Shown: positions 25,624-34,472, counted from the first letter of the stretch. The stretch: DNA of 64,000 nucleotides from Parvibaculum sp039973015 (GCF_039973015.1 NZ_JBDWLT010000013.1:1-64000), one strand, 5' to 3'. Notes: generated from the letters alone by a model not told the origin. A program made the numbers and translations.

Positions 25624-25903
25624 GCGATACGGCATGGGCCTGTTTGTCCTGTTATTAACCATTCTACCCATTGAAACTTCGTAAATTTTTGGCGAGGTAA
25701 CGATTTTTGAAGTAATCTCAGTGCATTACTGATTTGGGTGCTTCGTTTGGCACCTCCATTACCGCCTCCGAACAGTATATGGCGGGCGTCGGCGGGGCAG
25801 GGGCTCCGCTTTAGTGGCGTTCTCCCGGGCCCGGGCCGGGCCGTTCGGAAACCGCGGTTTTTGGTGGCAGATCGGGCGGGTCGCGAGGGACGAGGCGGCG
25901 GAT
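25624..25903 (+). other. AT-richer intergenic segment upstream of the amidase gene
   Basis: The segment 25640-25740 is clearly poorer in GC than its surroundings and probably holds the amidase promoter. A TTAACCAT motif at about 25655, like a CtrA half-site, is present without a second half at the right distance. TTGAAA and TTGGCG hexamers occur but no convincing -10 follows at the right spacing. Confidence 0.3.
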
Positions 25904-27304
25904 ATGAAATTTCACCGGCGGACAGGGCGCGTAAGGATGGCGGGTTTCGGCCTGATTGCCGCCTTGTGCCTCATCGCCGGTATGGCCGCTCCCGCTTCCG
26001 CCGACGAACTCGCCGATTTTCTCGCAAAAGAGCTCCGCGAAGCCTCCATTCAGCAGGATAATCCGGTCCAGCAGGAAAGCGACGCGCTTTCGACCGGCGC
26101 CCTGGGCAGCGATACGGCTGTGCCGCTCGCGCCTGCCGGCGATGCAGTGGAGCAGGGCGGGCCTGCCGTCACCTCCATCCGCATCGGCGACCACGGCGCC
26201 CAGACCCGCTTCGTCATGGAAATTTCCGGCGATGTCCCCGCCGACTACACCGTCTTCACTCTCTCGGACCCCTATCGCGTCGTCATCGACGTGAAGGGCA
26301 TTCCTTTCCGCCTGCTCGAAGAGCCGGCCGACAAACACAAGGGCTTCGTCTCCGGCTACCGCTATGGCCGCTTCGAGGCGGATACCTATCGCGTCGTTCT
26401 CGATGCGGCCCAGCCGGTCGATATTTCGCGCGACTTCGTGCTCGATCCGCAGGCGGGCTTCGGGCGCCGCATCGTGCTCGACCTCGCCCCGACCGACCTT
26501 GCGAGCTTCAATGCCAAGGCCGGCCTGCCCGCGAGTGCCGAGCCCGCCGCTCCCGCCCTCGCGAATATCGCCGCGGTGCCGGTCAGCCCGCCCGCCGAGC
26601 GTCTCGACCGCCGCCGCGTGGTGGTCATCGATGCCGGGCATGGTGGCGTCGATCCCGGTACGCATGGCCGCTCCGGCGTTCAGGAAAAAGAAGTGGTCCT
26701 CGCTTTTGCCAAGCAGCTCGGCGATGAACTGCGCGCCTCGGGCCGCTACGAAGTCCACCTGACCCGCGAAAGCGACATCTTCATTCCGCTGCGCGAGCGC
26801 GTGGCGATTGCGCGGCGTCACAAGGCGGACCTCTTCATCTCGGTTCATGCCGACGCGCTCCAGAAGTCCTCTGTCCGCGGCATGTCGATCTACACGCTCT
26901 CCGAAACATCGTCGGACAAGGAAGCCGCCGCGCTCGCCCGCAAGGAAAACCAGTCGGACGTGATCGCCGGTCTCGATCTCGAAGGCGAAAGCCCGGAAGT
27001 GACCGGCATCCTGATCGACCTCGCCCAGCGCGAAACCAAGAACTATTCCTCGCGTTTCGCCAGGACGGTCGTCGATTACGCAAGCCAGAAGACGCGCACC
27101 CTCGATCCGGCCCACCGTTTTGCGGGCTTCGTGGTGCTGAAGGCGCCGGATGTGCCCTCGGTGCTGATCGAGCTTGGCTTCCTGACGAATCCCGAAGACG
27201 AGAAGCAGCTCACCTCGCCTGCATGGCGCGCCACAATGGCGAAGACGCTGTCGCGCTCCATCGACCGCTATTTCGGCGATCGCCTGGCCGAAGGCCCCAA
27301 CTAA
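25904..27304 (+). CDS. N-acetylmuramoyl-L-alanine amidase (AMIN + Amidase_3)
   Basis: Cleaves the bond between MurNAc and the stem peptide, separating daughter cell walls. 466 residues: a long signal peptide ('GLIAALCLIAGMAAPASA'), an AMIN domain (about 85-190, 'TRFVMEISGDVPADYTVFTL') that targets the septum, and the zinc amidase domain (about 225-455) with 'VVIDAGHGGVDPGT' (first zinc His), 'LFISVHADA' (third His) and the catalytic Glu in 'VLIELGFLTN'. The ATG at 25904 starts the signal peptide; an upstream in-frame extension is not used. AmiC-type. It is followed by PBP1A, an arrangement conserved in alphaproteobacteria. Confidence 0.93.
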   Translation: MKFHRRTGRVRMAGFGLIAALCLIAGMAAPASADELADFLAKELREASIQQDNPVQQESDALSTGALGSDTAVPLAPAGDAVEQGGPAVTSIRIGDHGAQTRFVMEISGDVPADYTVFTLSDPYRVVIDVKGIPFRLLEEPADKHKGFVSGYRYGRFEADTYRVVLDAAQPVDISRDFVLDPQAGFGRRIVLDLAPTDLASFNAKAGLPASAEPAAPALANIAAVPVSPPAERLDRRRVVVIDAGHGGVDPGTHGRSGVQEKEVVLAFAKQLGDELRASGRYEVHLTRESDIFIPLRERVAIARRHKADLFISVHADALQKSSVRGMSIYTLSETSSDKEAAALARKENQSDVIAGLDLEGESPEVTGILIDLAQRETKNYSSRFARTVVDYASQKTRTLDPAHRFAGFVVLKAPDVPSVLIELGFLTNPEDEKQLTSPAWRATMAKTLSRSIDRYFGDRLAEGPN

Positions 27305-27346
27305 AAGCCGAAGGCCCCAACTGGAAGCCGAAGGCCTGAATTGCGC
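27287..27346 (+). repeat. Three tandem 20-bp repeats spanning the amidase stop codon
   Basis: GCCGAAGGCCCCAACTAAAA (27287-27306), a second copy with three changes (27307-27326) and a diverged third (27327-27346) follow head to tail. The first copy encodes the C-terminal Ala-Glu-Gly-Pro-Asn and the stop. Each copy starts with GCC-GAA-GGC, a small inverted repeat. Probably a slippage duplication. Confidence 0.75.
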
Positions 27347-27549
27347 CCCTGCCTCTCCATTTCGTAATTCCGCCGCAACGCTTTCTTGGTAAAAGCGCGC
27401 TTTATATGTATCCCGGTAAATATGCCGGGTGAGCGAAGTCGTTTCGCAGCCTTGTGCATGCCATAATTACTGCCTAGCAAGCAGTGCGGGGCAGGGATGT
27501 TGGCAAGACTATTGGCAAGACTATTGATCGTGTGGGGGCAGGACGCCCG

Positions 27550-30336
27550 ATGCTGAGAATTCTTTCGATAATTGCGGCCGTCTTTCTGGTGCTGCTCTTT
27601 GGCGGTCTGATGGCGGGCGGCTACATGATCTGGCGCCTCAATGAGGATCTGCCGGACTACACCAAACTTGCCAATTACGAGCCCCCGGTCATGACCCGCG
27701 TCCATGCGGGCGACGGCGAGCTCATCGGCGAGTTCGCGCGCGAGCGCCGTCTCTACGTGCCGATCAGCGCCATTCCGCCCCGGCTGGTCGACGCTTTCCT
27801 CGCCGCGGAAGACAAGAATTTCTACAGCCACGGCGGCGTCGATGCGATGGGCATCGTCCGCGCCGTTCTCGACAATGTCGTGAATATCATGCAGGACCGC
27901 CGCCTTGTCGGCGCCTCCACCATCACCCAGCAGGTCGCGAAGAACTTCCTGCTCTCCTCCGACGTCACCCTCGACCGCAAGCTGAAAGAGGCGCTGATCG
28001 CGATCCGCCTCGAACAGGCTTTCTCGAAGGACCGGATTCTCGAACTCTATCTCAACGAGATTTATCTCGGCATCGGCTCCTATGGTGTCGCTGCCGCCGC
28101 GCTCAACTATTTCGGCAAGCCGCTCGACGAACTCACCGTCGCCGAGGCCGCCTATCTCGCGACGCTTCCCAAGGGCCCGAACAACTACCATCCCTATCGC
28201 CATCGCGAACGTGCGCTCGCGCGGCGCAACTGGGTGATTTCGCGCATGGAGGAAGAGCGCTTCATCACGAATTATGAAGCCGCGGAAGCCCGTGCCGCCG
28301 ATCTCGAGGTCTCGCTGCGCCGTCGCGGTGTGCAGATCCGCGATGCCTCCTATTTCGTCGAGCAGGTTCGCCGCGAACTCATCGGGATGTATGGCGAGGA
28401 AAAGCTCTATGAGGGCGGCCTGTCGGTGCGTACCACCATCGACACGAAACTTCAGGAGACGGTCTCGCGCGAACTCCGCGCCGGCCTCATCGCCTATGAC
28501 CGCCGCCACGGCTGGCGCGGGCCCGTGAAGCAGCTCCAGCCCGGCGAGAACTGGCAGCAGGCGCTTGCCGCCATGACAGTGCCCGCCGATCTCGAACCCT
28601 GGACGCTCGCCACCGTGCTTGAGGTGGAGGCGGATGGCGTCACCGTCGGCCTTCGCCCGCAGCGGCTAGAAGATGCCAGCTTCTCGACGGAGATCGAGAA
28701 GGCGCGCATTCCGCTCTCCGCGATGACATGGGCGCGCGAAACCGTGAACCGCATCTATCTCGGCCCGGAGGTGAAATCGCCCTCCGATGTCGTCGCCGTC
28801 GGCGATGTCGTCTGGGTCGCGCCCGTTTTTGAGGACAAGAAGAAAGACCCCGTCCACTATGCGCTGATGCAGGTGCCGGAAGTGAACGGTTCCGCCCTTG
28901 CGATGGACCCGCATACGGGCCGCGTCCTCGCCATGCAGGGCGGCTTCAGCTTCGGCCTCAGCGAGTTCAATCGTGCGGTTCAGGCGCTCCGCCAGCCCGG
29001 TTCCGCCTTCAAGCCCTTCGTCTATGCCGCCGCACTCGACAAGGGCTTCACGCCCTCGAGCCTCGTTCTCGATGCACCCTTCGTGCTCGATCAGGGCGGC
29101 GACCTTGGTCTCTGGAAGCCGGAAAACTACGAAAAGAATTTCAACGGCCCCTCGACGCTGCGCTTCGGCATCGAGCATTCGCGCAACCTGATGACCGTGC
29201 GCCTCGCGCAATATGTCGGCCCGCAGACCGTCTCGAATTATGCGCGCCGCTTCGGCATCACCGACGACATGCCGCCCGTCTTGTCGATGGCGCTTGGCGC
29301 GGGCGAGACCACGCTCATGCGCATCGTCGGCGCCTACAGCATTCTGGACAATGGCGGCAAACGCGTGACGCCGACGCTGATCGACCGCGTGCAGGATCGT
29401 TTCGGCCGCACCATCTACAAGAAGGACGACCGCGACTGCCCGGCCTGCAATGAAAGCTGGGAAGAGGCGAAGGAACGCGCGAAGGGCGGCGAGGTCATGC
29501 CGCCCGAACTGCCGGATAATCGCGAACAGGTCGAAAATCCGCAGACCGCCTATCAGATGGTCTCCATGCTAGAAGGCGTCGTGCAGCGCGGCACGGGCTC
29601 CGCGGCAAAGGCTGTCGGCGTGCCGCTTGCGGGCAAGACCGGCACCACCAATGACAATCGCGATGCCTGGTTCGTCGGCTTCTCGCCCAATCTCGCTGCG
29701 GGCGTCTTTGTCGGCTTCGACGATCCTCTGCCGCTTGGCCGCGCCGAAACGGGCGGCCGCGCTGCCGCGCCCGTCTTCGCCGCGATCATGAAGGATGCGG
29801 TCGGCGGCAAGCCCGCCATTCCCTTCCGCGTGCCGCCGGGCATCACGCTGGTGAAGGTCAATCACAAGACGGGCCGGCTCGCCAATGGCGAAGGGGCCGG
29901 CATCATCCTCGAAGCCTTCAAGGAAGGCACCGAGCCGCGCGTTGAAGTCACCGCGCCCTCCGTCGGCCTATTCGGCAATGTGCCGGACCCCGCGGATATC
30001 TACAGCCCTGGCACGGACGATGCCGTCCCGGTGGAAGGCGCCGTGCTTGATGGCGGTGCGCCGCTCAGGCCGGAAGATCATGACGGTATGGACCTTTCCG
30101 GCGCGCCGGATGGAGATCCGCTGGCACCCGGTGCCGCCAGCGATAATGGAGAGACACAGCCGCAGGACAATCCCTTCATCCGTCCGGGTACGGATGGTGC
30201 GGATCGCGGTTCCGTTCCCGATGGCGGCGTCCCGACGGACAGGATTCCTGGCGCTGGCGGCGAAGAGCCGGACCGTTCCAGCGGCGGCTATTCCTCCGGC
30301 GGTGAAATCGGCTCCGGCACCGGCGGTCTCTACTGA
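27550..30336 (+). CDS. mrcA: Penicillin-binding protein 1A (bifunctional transglycosylase/transpeptidase)
   Basis: Polymerises and crosslinks peptidoglycan. 928 residues: a membrane anchor (about 3-28), a GT51 domain with catalytic Glu in 'AAEDKNFYSHGGVD' plus 'GASTITQQVAKN' and 'ELYLNEIYLG', an OB-like insert, and the transpeptidase with 'SAFKPF' (SxxK), 'SRN' (SxN) and 'GKTGTT' (KTG). An insertion before the KTG box has a CPAC pair, and the C-terminal 100 residues are Asp/Gly/Pro-rich and disordered. The ATG at 27550 has AGGA 7 nt upstream; a GTG at 27484 would add 22 residues encoded partly by a 12-bp tandem repeat (27500-27523) and has no ribosome-binding site. Confidence 0.95.
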   Translation: MLRILSIIAAVFLVLLFGGLMAGGYMIWRLNEDLPDYTKLANYEPPVMTRVHAGDGELIGEFARERRLYVPISAIPPRLVDAFLAAEDKNFYSHGGVDAMGIVRAVLDNVVNIMQDRRLVGASTITQQVAKNFLLSSDVTLDRKLKEALIAIRLEQAFSKDRILELYLNEIYLGIGSYGVAAAALNYFGKPLDELTVAEAAYLATLPKGPNNYHPYRHRERALARRNWVISRMEEERFITNYEAAEARAADLEVSLRRRGVQIRDASYFVEQVRRELIGMYGEEKLYEGGLSVRTTIDTKLQETVSRELRAGLIAYDRRHGWRGPVKQLQPGENWQQALAAMTVPADLEPWTLATVLEVEADGVTVGLRPQRLEDASFSTEIEKARIPLSAMTWARETVNRIYLGPEVKSPSDVVAVGDVVWVAPVFEDKKKDPVHYALMQVPEVNGSALAMDPHTGRVLAMQGGFSFGLSEFNRAVQALRQPGSAFKPFVYAAALDKGFTPSSLVLDAPFVLDQGGDLGLWKPENYEKNFNGPSTLRFGIEHSRNLMTVRLAQYVGPQTVSNYARRFGITDDMPPVLSMALGAGETTLMRIVGAYSILDNGGKRVTPTLIDRVQDRFGRTIYKKDDRDCPACNESWEEAKERAKGGEVMPPELPDNREQVENPQTAYQMVSMLEGVVQRGTGSAAKAVGVPLAGKTGTTNDNRDAWFVGFSPNLAAGVFVGFDDPLPLGRAETGGRAAAPVFAAIMKDAVGGKPAIPFRVPPGITLVKVNHKTGRLANGEGAGIILEAFKEGTEPRVEVTAPSVGLFGNVPDPADIYSPGTDDAVPVEGAVLDGGAPLRPEDHDGMDLSGAPDGDPLAPGAASDNGETQPQDNPFIRPGTDGADRGSVPDGGVPTDRIPGAGGEEPDRSSGGYSSGGEIGSGTGGLY

Positions 30337-31508
30337 CATACGATGCCATCATCATTGGCGCGGGCGGCGCTGGTCTTTTCTGCGCGCTGACGGCGGGCAG
30401 GCGAGGGCGCCGTGTCCTCGTCATCGACCATGCCAAAAAGCCGGGCGAGAAAATCCGCATCTCCGGCGGCGGCCGCTGCAACTTCACCAACATCCACACG
30501 AGCGGGAAAAACTTCCTCTCGGATAATCCGCGCTTCTGCCTCTCCGCGCTGGCGGGCTTCCAGCCCTCGGCCTTCATCGCGCTGGTGGAGCGTCATGGCA
30601 TCCAATGGCACGAGAAGACGCTCGGACAGTTGTTCTGCGATGGCTCGTCTCAACAGATCATCGACATGCTGCTGGCCGAATGTGAGAAGGGCGGCGTCAC
30701 CCTCGCGCTCGAAACGGAAGTGAAATCCGTCTCGAAAAGCGAGAGCGGTTTCACGCTGGAAACCTCGAAGGGCCGTTTTGAAGCCGCCTCCCTTGTCGTC
30801 GCGACGGGCGGCAAGTCGATCCCCAAAATGGGCGCGACGGGTTTCGGCTACGATCTCGCGCGCCAGTTCGGGCTTCCCGTCCTGCCGACGCGCGCCGCGC
30901 TCGTACCCTTCACCTTCGGGCCGGAGCTGCGCGAACAGCTCGACGGCCTCTCCGGCGTCTCCGTCGATGCGGTAACCGCCTGCGGCAAGACGCGCTTTGC
31001 CGAGGCGCTGCTCTTCACCCATCGCGGCCTCTCCGGGCCCGCCATCCTGCAAATCTCGTCATACTGGAAAGAGGGTGACGAGATCGTCGTGAACCTCGCG
31101 CCGGGCCATGACGTCTTCGCCTTGCTTCGCGAGGCGCGCGTGAACCAGCCGAAACAGGATGTGGTGACGGCGCTTTCGCGCCTGCTGCCGAAAAGCCTTG
31201 CCGAGCGCCTTTGCGAAATGACGGAAGTCGAGGGCCGCCTCGCGGACCTCTCCGACAAGCGCCTTCGTGCGCTCGCCGAGCAGGTCAATGGCTGGCGCGT
31301 CAAACCTTCGGGCACGGAAGGCTTCCGCACGGCGGAAGTCACAGCAGGCGGCGTCGACACGAAACAGCTCTCATCGAAAACAATGGAAGCCCGCGATGTG
31401 CCCGGCCTCTATTTCATCGGCGAGGTCGTCGACGTCACCGGCCACCTCGGCGGCTTCAACTTCCAATGGGCCTGGGCCTCTGGCCACGCGGCGGGGCAGG
31501 CTATCTAG
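30333..31508 (+). CDS. BaiN/HI0933-family flavoprotein with apparent CTG start
   Basis: A 391-residue FAD-dependent NAD(P)-type oxidoreductase of the HI0933/BaiN family. The dinucleotide motif 'AIIIGAGGAGLFCAL' begins at residue 5, followed by 'PGEKIRISGGGRCNFTN', the family signature, and the C-terminal 'VDVTGHLGGFNFQWAWASGH'. The frame is open only back to 30306 (TGA at 30303) and has no ATG, GTG or TTG before the FAD motif; the next GTG (30585) would delete it. The family usually begins Met-Thr-Tyr-Asp, and here the codons are CTG-ACA-TAC-GAT, so CTG at 30333 is the likely start. It overlaps the PBP1A stop by 4 nt. The physiological substrate is unknown. Confidence 0.85.
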   Translation: MTYDAIIIGAGGAGLFCALTAGRRGRRVLVIDHAKKPGEKIRISGGGRCNFTNIHTSGKNFLSDNPRFCLSALAGFQPSAFIALVERHGIQWHEKTLGQLFCDGSSQQIIDMLLAECEKGGVTLALETEVKSVSKSESGFTLETSKGRFEAASLVVATGGKSIPKMGATGFGYDLARQFGLPVLPTRAALVPFTFGPELREQLDGLSGVSVDAVTACGKTRFAEALLFTHRGLSGPAILQISSYWKEGDEIVVNLAPGHDVFALLREARVNQPKQDVVTALSRLLPKSLAERLCEMTEVEGRLADLSDKRLRALAEQVNGWRVKPSGTEGFRTAEVTAGGVDTKQLSSKTMEARDVPGLYFIGEVVDVTGHLGGFNFQWAWASGHAAGQAI

Positions 31509-31520
31509 TCTTCCGCCAGA

Positions 31521-31552
31521 AACGTCATGGCCCGCTTCATGCGGGCCATCCA
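31521..31552. repeat. Palindromic intergenic repeat (REP-like), copy 1
   Basis: ATGGCCCGC (31527-31535), loop TTCAT, GCGGGCCAT (31541-31549), flanked by CGTC and CCACGTCTT. This form resembles the short palindromic repeats scattered between genes in many alphaproteobacterial genomes (CGTCAT...CCACG). It may also end transcription of the flavoprotein gene. Confidence 0.65.
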
Positions 31553-31570
31553 CGTCTTTCTTCCAAAATG

Positions 31571-31611
31571 TCATTGCCGGACCGGCGCATAGCGCCTCGA
31601 TCCGGCAATCC
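31571..31611. repeat. Palindromic intergenic repeat (REP-like), copy 2
   Basis: ATTGCCGGA (31573-31581) pairs with TCCGGCAAT (31601-31609), and inside it GGCGC (31584-31588) pairs with GCGCC (31592-31596) around ATA. The flanks again read TGTC and CCAG. A third, degraded piece (GTGTCACCCCGGCGAACGCC) lies near 31688-31707. Confidence 0.65.
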
Positions 31612-31722
31612 AGTAGGCGCGGAACGCGCCGTCCTCCAAAGACTCCTCCGCTGGGCAGTAATTTCTCTGACGCCAATCACCCTCACAGGTGTCACCCCGG
31701 CGAACGCCTGAAATTCTCGCGC

Positions 31723-33411
31723 CTACCGCACTTCCTCATACACAAAGTGCTGCATGCCTTGATATATCTTTCGAAAATCTTCTGGATTTTCGTCGAAAAG
31801 AAGAGCGAGCGAACGGCCGTCCTTCCGGCCCCACTGCTTGGCTCCATTTAATGATGTGCCGTAGATGTCGCCGCTACGACTCTCCGTCGGCTGGTCGCCG
31901 TAAACAGATCTGTTTATTGCTGCGATTTCGTCGGAAACAGAGCCGCCTGCCCGTCGCGTATCTCCCATCGCCTTCAACATGTTCCACATCATGTTACCGC
32001 CGGCGTTCGTTGCCTGGCCGATGATGCGGTTATTTGTGCTAATGATACGACCGATGTCCGCATTGAGATTGGGAGACAGCTCTCTTATGAATTTCTTTGG
32101 ATTCTCGACGAGAAAAAGCGTCGACTCATCATTCAGTGCTTCGTTCGCACCCGAGATATAGGCAAGCGGGTTTAGCGGCGACTCCACATATCCAACCGTG
32201 TCCCGCTCATGGAATGCTTTCATGAGATCTGGCGCGGTGAACTGATCGAAATCGATACTGGTCCTGGCCTGTAGCTCCTGCGTTTCCGTTGGCATAGAGG
32301 GTGTCGCCGCCGTTGAAACGTCTATGGAGGATTGTTGCGACCATTTTCCCACAGACTTGGAGGAAAGCAGGTTGTTTGCATAGGCAGCCCATTGTTCGAT
32401 CGAAATTGGGTTTAGCGACGTGGAGTCTCCGAGTTCGTAGCCCACGAGTGCTTCGGTACCGGGAAGAACGTCCGCGTTACGGAGTCTTGCGGTCTGATAA
32501 GCCCCCCCATTCGTCTTGAAGTTCATCTCATAGGTGACGAAAGACCAGGTTCGGTCGAACGAGATTATCTGGTTTCCTCGATCGGCGGCGCGGCAGACAA
32601 AACTCGCCAGAGGTATTGCTTCGTTTCCGACGAGAACGAAATCTTCCGCGCTGCTTTCCGAAATACCCGCCTTGTCGAGCGTCTCGTCGCACCGGGTCTT
32701 ATCGGCTTTCGCGAGATAGGATGAAGCAGCGCCGATATATGGTTCGTAGCCGGAAAACGTCCCGGCGCTGGATTTGAAGAGGTCAAGTTCAGCGTTTGCC
32801 ACTTCGATGTTGGCTATTGTGAATGGGCGTTTGGTGAGTGCAGTTTCATATTCTGCGAATGAAGATCGAAGCAGCTGCTCCACGCGCTGGTTCGTTGCCC
32901 GCATGATAGAATCGGCAAGGTCGGACCGTTCCTTGTCGGCATAGTGAGCGTAAGCCTGTCCGGTCTTAAAGACGCGATCAGCGTCTTTATAGCTGGAGCC
33001 TTCGGCTTCTATGTCCTTGATTGCTTGTTGCGCGTACTCCAGTGCTGCCTCGTCCCGCGTCTTCGTGGCTTGAAGAATCCAGCCGTCGGCTGCCGCCGCT
33101 TTCCCGCGAAAGACTTCGTTGTCGCGCACTCTTCCGCTGATTTCGATCGTATTCACGGAAGGACATTCGAATCCAAGCGCCGCCCTGATCAGACCGATCT
33201 GCGTTTGAAGTCTGGTGCGATCGCCGTCGAAAAGCGTCTTGTCCGGCGTATCGACGGTGACTGCCACTTTATCGCTGCAGGAAAAGCTGTCCGGAACAGA
33301 GAAAGTCGTTTCTCCGTCCGCGCCGAGCGGTCGCGCGAAACCCGGGGAGGAGATAAGGGAACTCACGAGGGAGCCCCAGAGGATACCCGTAAGCCAATGC
33401 CGCCTGCTCAT
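31723..33411 (-). CDS. Exported protein of unknown function, 562 aa
   Basis: I recognise no family. The ATG at 33411 starts a signal peptide ('LTGILWGSLVSSLISSPGFA') with AGGT upstream. The mature protein has four cysteines: two near the N terminus ('FSCSDK', 'GFECPS') and two near residue 245-280 ('KTRCDET', 'SFVCRAAD'), which suggests two disulfides. The region about 95-210 is mostly helical with Ala/Glu/Lys; the C-terminal half is rich in Asn, Ser and Asp. No transmembrane helix follows the signal. It lies 8 nt after the SH3 lipoprotein gene. Sampled GC is about 55 percent against about 62 percent in neighbours, and both genes break the usual PBP1A-prfB order, so transfer is likely. Confidence 0.7.
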   Translation of the reverse strand: MSRRHWLTGILWGSLVSSLISSPGFARPLGADGETTFSVPDSFSCSDKVAVTVDTPDKTLFDGDRTRLQTQIGLIRAALGFECPSVNTIEISGRVRDNEVFRGKAAAADGWILQATKTRDEAALEYAQQAIKDIEAEGSSYKDADRVFKTGQAYAHYADKERSDLADSIMRATNQRVEQLLRSSFAEYETALTKRPFTIANIEVANAELDLFKSSAGTFSGYEPYIGAASSYLAKADKTRCDETLDKAGISESSAEDFVLVGNEAIPLASFVCRAADRGNQIISFDRTWSFVTYEMNFKTNGGAYQTARLRNADVLPGTEALVGYELGDSTSLNPISIEQWAAYANNLLSSKSVGKWSQQSSIDVSTAATPSMPTETQELQARTSIDFDQFTAPDLMKAFHERDTVGYVESPLNPLAYISGANEALNDESTLFLVENPKKFIRELSPNLNADIGRIISTNNRIIGQATNAGGNMMWNMLKAMGDTRRAGGSVSDEIAAINRSVYGDQPTESRSGDIYGTSLNGAKQWGRKDGRSLALLFDENPEDFRKIYQGMQHFVYEEVR

Positions 33412-33419
33412 TGTTATAC

Positions 33420-34211
33420 CTATGCTGCTGGTTGCCAGCCGTTCGGTCCCTTGCACGCTGTCACGGTTTCGATGTGTTGTGTGCCATCCTTTGCTGTCAC
33501 CGACTGTTCAACGGTCCGGCACAGGGTTTCGACGGTCGCCTCGTGCGTGACGATGTCGGCTTTGGCAATTTGTGCTGCGGCTGCTTGCGAAGGTGCTTCC
33601 GTATCCTTGGTGACGAGAGGTGCATATATAAATCCGCTACCCACACCGGATTTGCCAATCATAAACCAGGGCTCGTGCTTTACCTTGCCGATTACGCTGA
33701 CGGATTCGCCGGCTTCAACGGACCCTACGAGTACATAGTCGGTTCCGGGGCCTCCGCGGACGTTCGCGCTCTTTTTCGCGCGAAAAACACCGCCCTCCTC
33801 AAACGAAAGGGGAGGGACATTCTTCACCTTTTCTTTCAGGACCGGTACAGCCACTTGTTCTGTGCGGGTCTGTGATGAGACGACTGTTGCTCGACCGGCG
33901 GTGCCATTGTCGGGACTGGACCAGCTTTGCGATTTTCCGTTGTTCAGCGCGTGCTGAGTTGATTGGGCCATTTTCTCGCGATCTTGGTCGTCGAGATATC
34001 GACCGATCTGGTTTCCGACAAAGGCACCGGCGGCCGCCCCGACAACCGTCCACAGGGCCTTGTTGTCATCGGAAGCGATGTTTCCCAGAACGCCGCCAGC
34101 GAGCCCGCCAAGCGCTGTACCCAGTGACTGATTGGACCCCGTAGTTTCGCAGGCAGTCAGAGAAAAAAGTGACAAAAAAAGAATAAGCGCTCGTAAGCTT
34201 CGGAATTTCAT
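33420..34211 (-). CDS. Lipoprotein with glycine-zipper and SH3-like domains, 263 aa
   Basis: Signal peptide with lipobox 'LFSLTAC' near residue 20. Next comes a glycine-zipper segment ('LGGLAGGVLGNIASDD', 'AAAGAFVGNQIGRYLDDQD') like the 17-kDa surface antigen family, which inserts in the outer membrane or peptidoglycan layer. A bacterial SH3-like domain follows ('ANVRGGPGTDYVLVGSVEAGESVSVIG', shown in parts), which may bind the cell wall. The C-terminal 50 residues hold two cysteines. The ATG at 34211 has a GGGGGG site. It is transcribed before the 562-aa exported protein, with 8 nt between, so they probably act together. Confidence 0.75.
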   Translation of the reverse strand: MKFRSLRALILFLSLFSLTACETTGSNQSLGTALGGLAGGVLGNIASDDNKALWTVVGAAAGAFVGNQIGRYLDDQDREKMAQSTQHALNNGKSQSWSSPDNGTAGRATVVSSQTRTEQVAVPVLKEKVKNVPPLSFEEGGVFRAKKSANVRGGPGTDYVLVGSVEAGESVSVIGKVKHEPWFMIGKSGVGSGFIYAPLVTKDTEAPSQAAAAQIAKADIVTHEATVETLCRTVEQSVTAKDGTQHIETVTACKGPNGWQPAA

Positions 34212-34472
34212 TGGTGGCCCCCCGGCAATTGGAAAATCAATGCTAGCGGTATGAGTATCAAAAACAATAATGAATGTGCCTCGGGTCCGCTTGTCGGTGT
34301 TTTTCGCTCGAAGTGCGCTTCGCAGACGAGCATATCGTGAGTGAATTGGAGAGGACGACAGCGAGGTTTGATAGCGTCCACCTTTACACCTCCCCCCATC
34401 CCCCCTATTTTCCGCGCCAGCGAACGGGCCGAATCCGGCCCGAGACACGAAATACCGGGAAGAGTTCACGCC

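Noticed and set aside
27484..27549. Longer PBP1A starting at GTG 27484
   Set aside because: No ribosome-binding site, and the added residues come partly from a 12-bp tandem repeat. ATG 27550 has AGGA upstream and leads directly to the membrane anchor.
31723..34211. Toxin-antitoxin or defence pair
   Set aside because: Both proteins have export signals, and no nuclease, kinase or antitoxin motif is visible. A role in the envelope is more likely.
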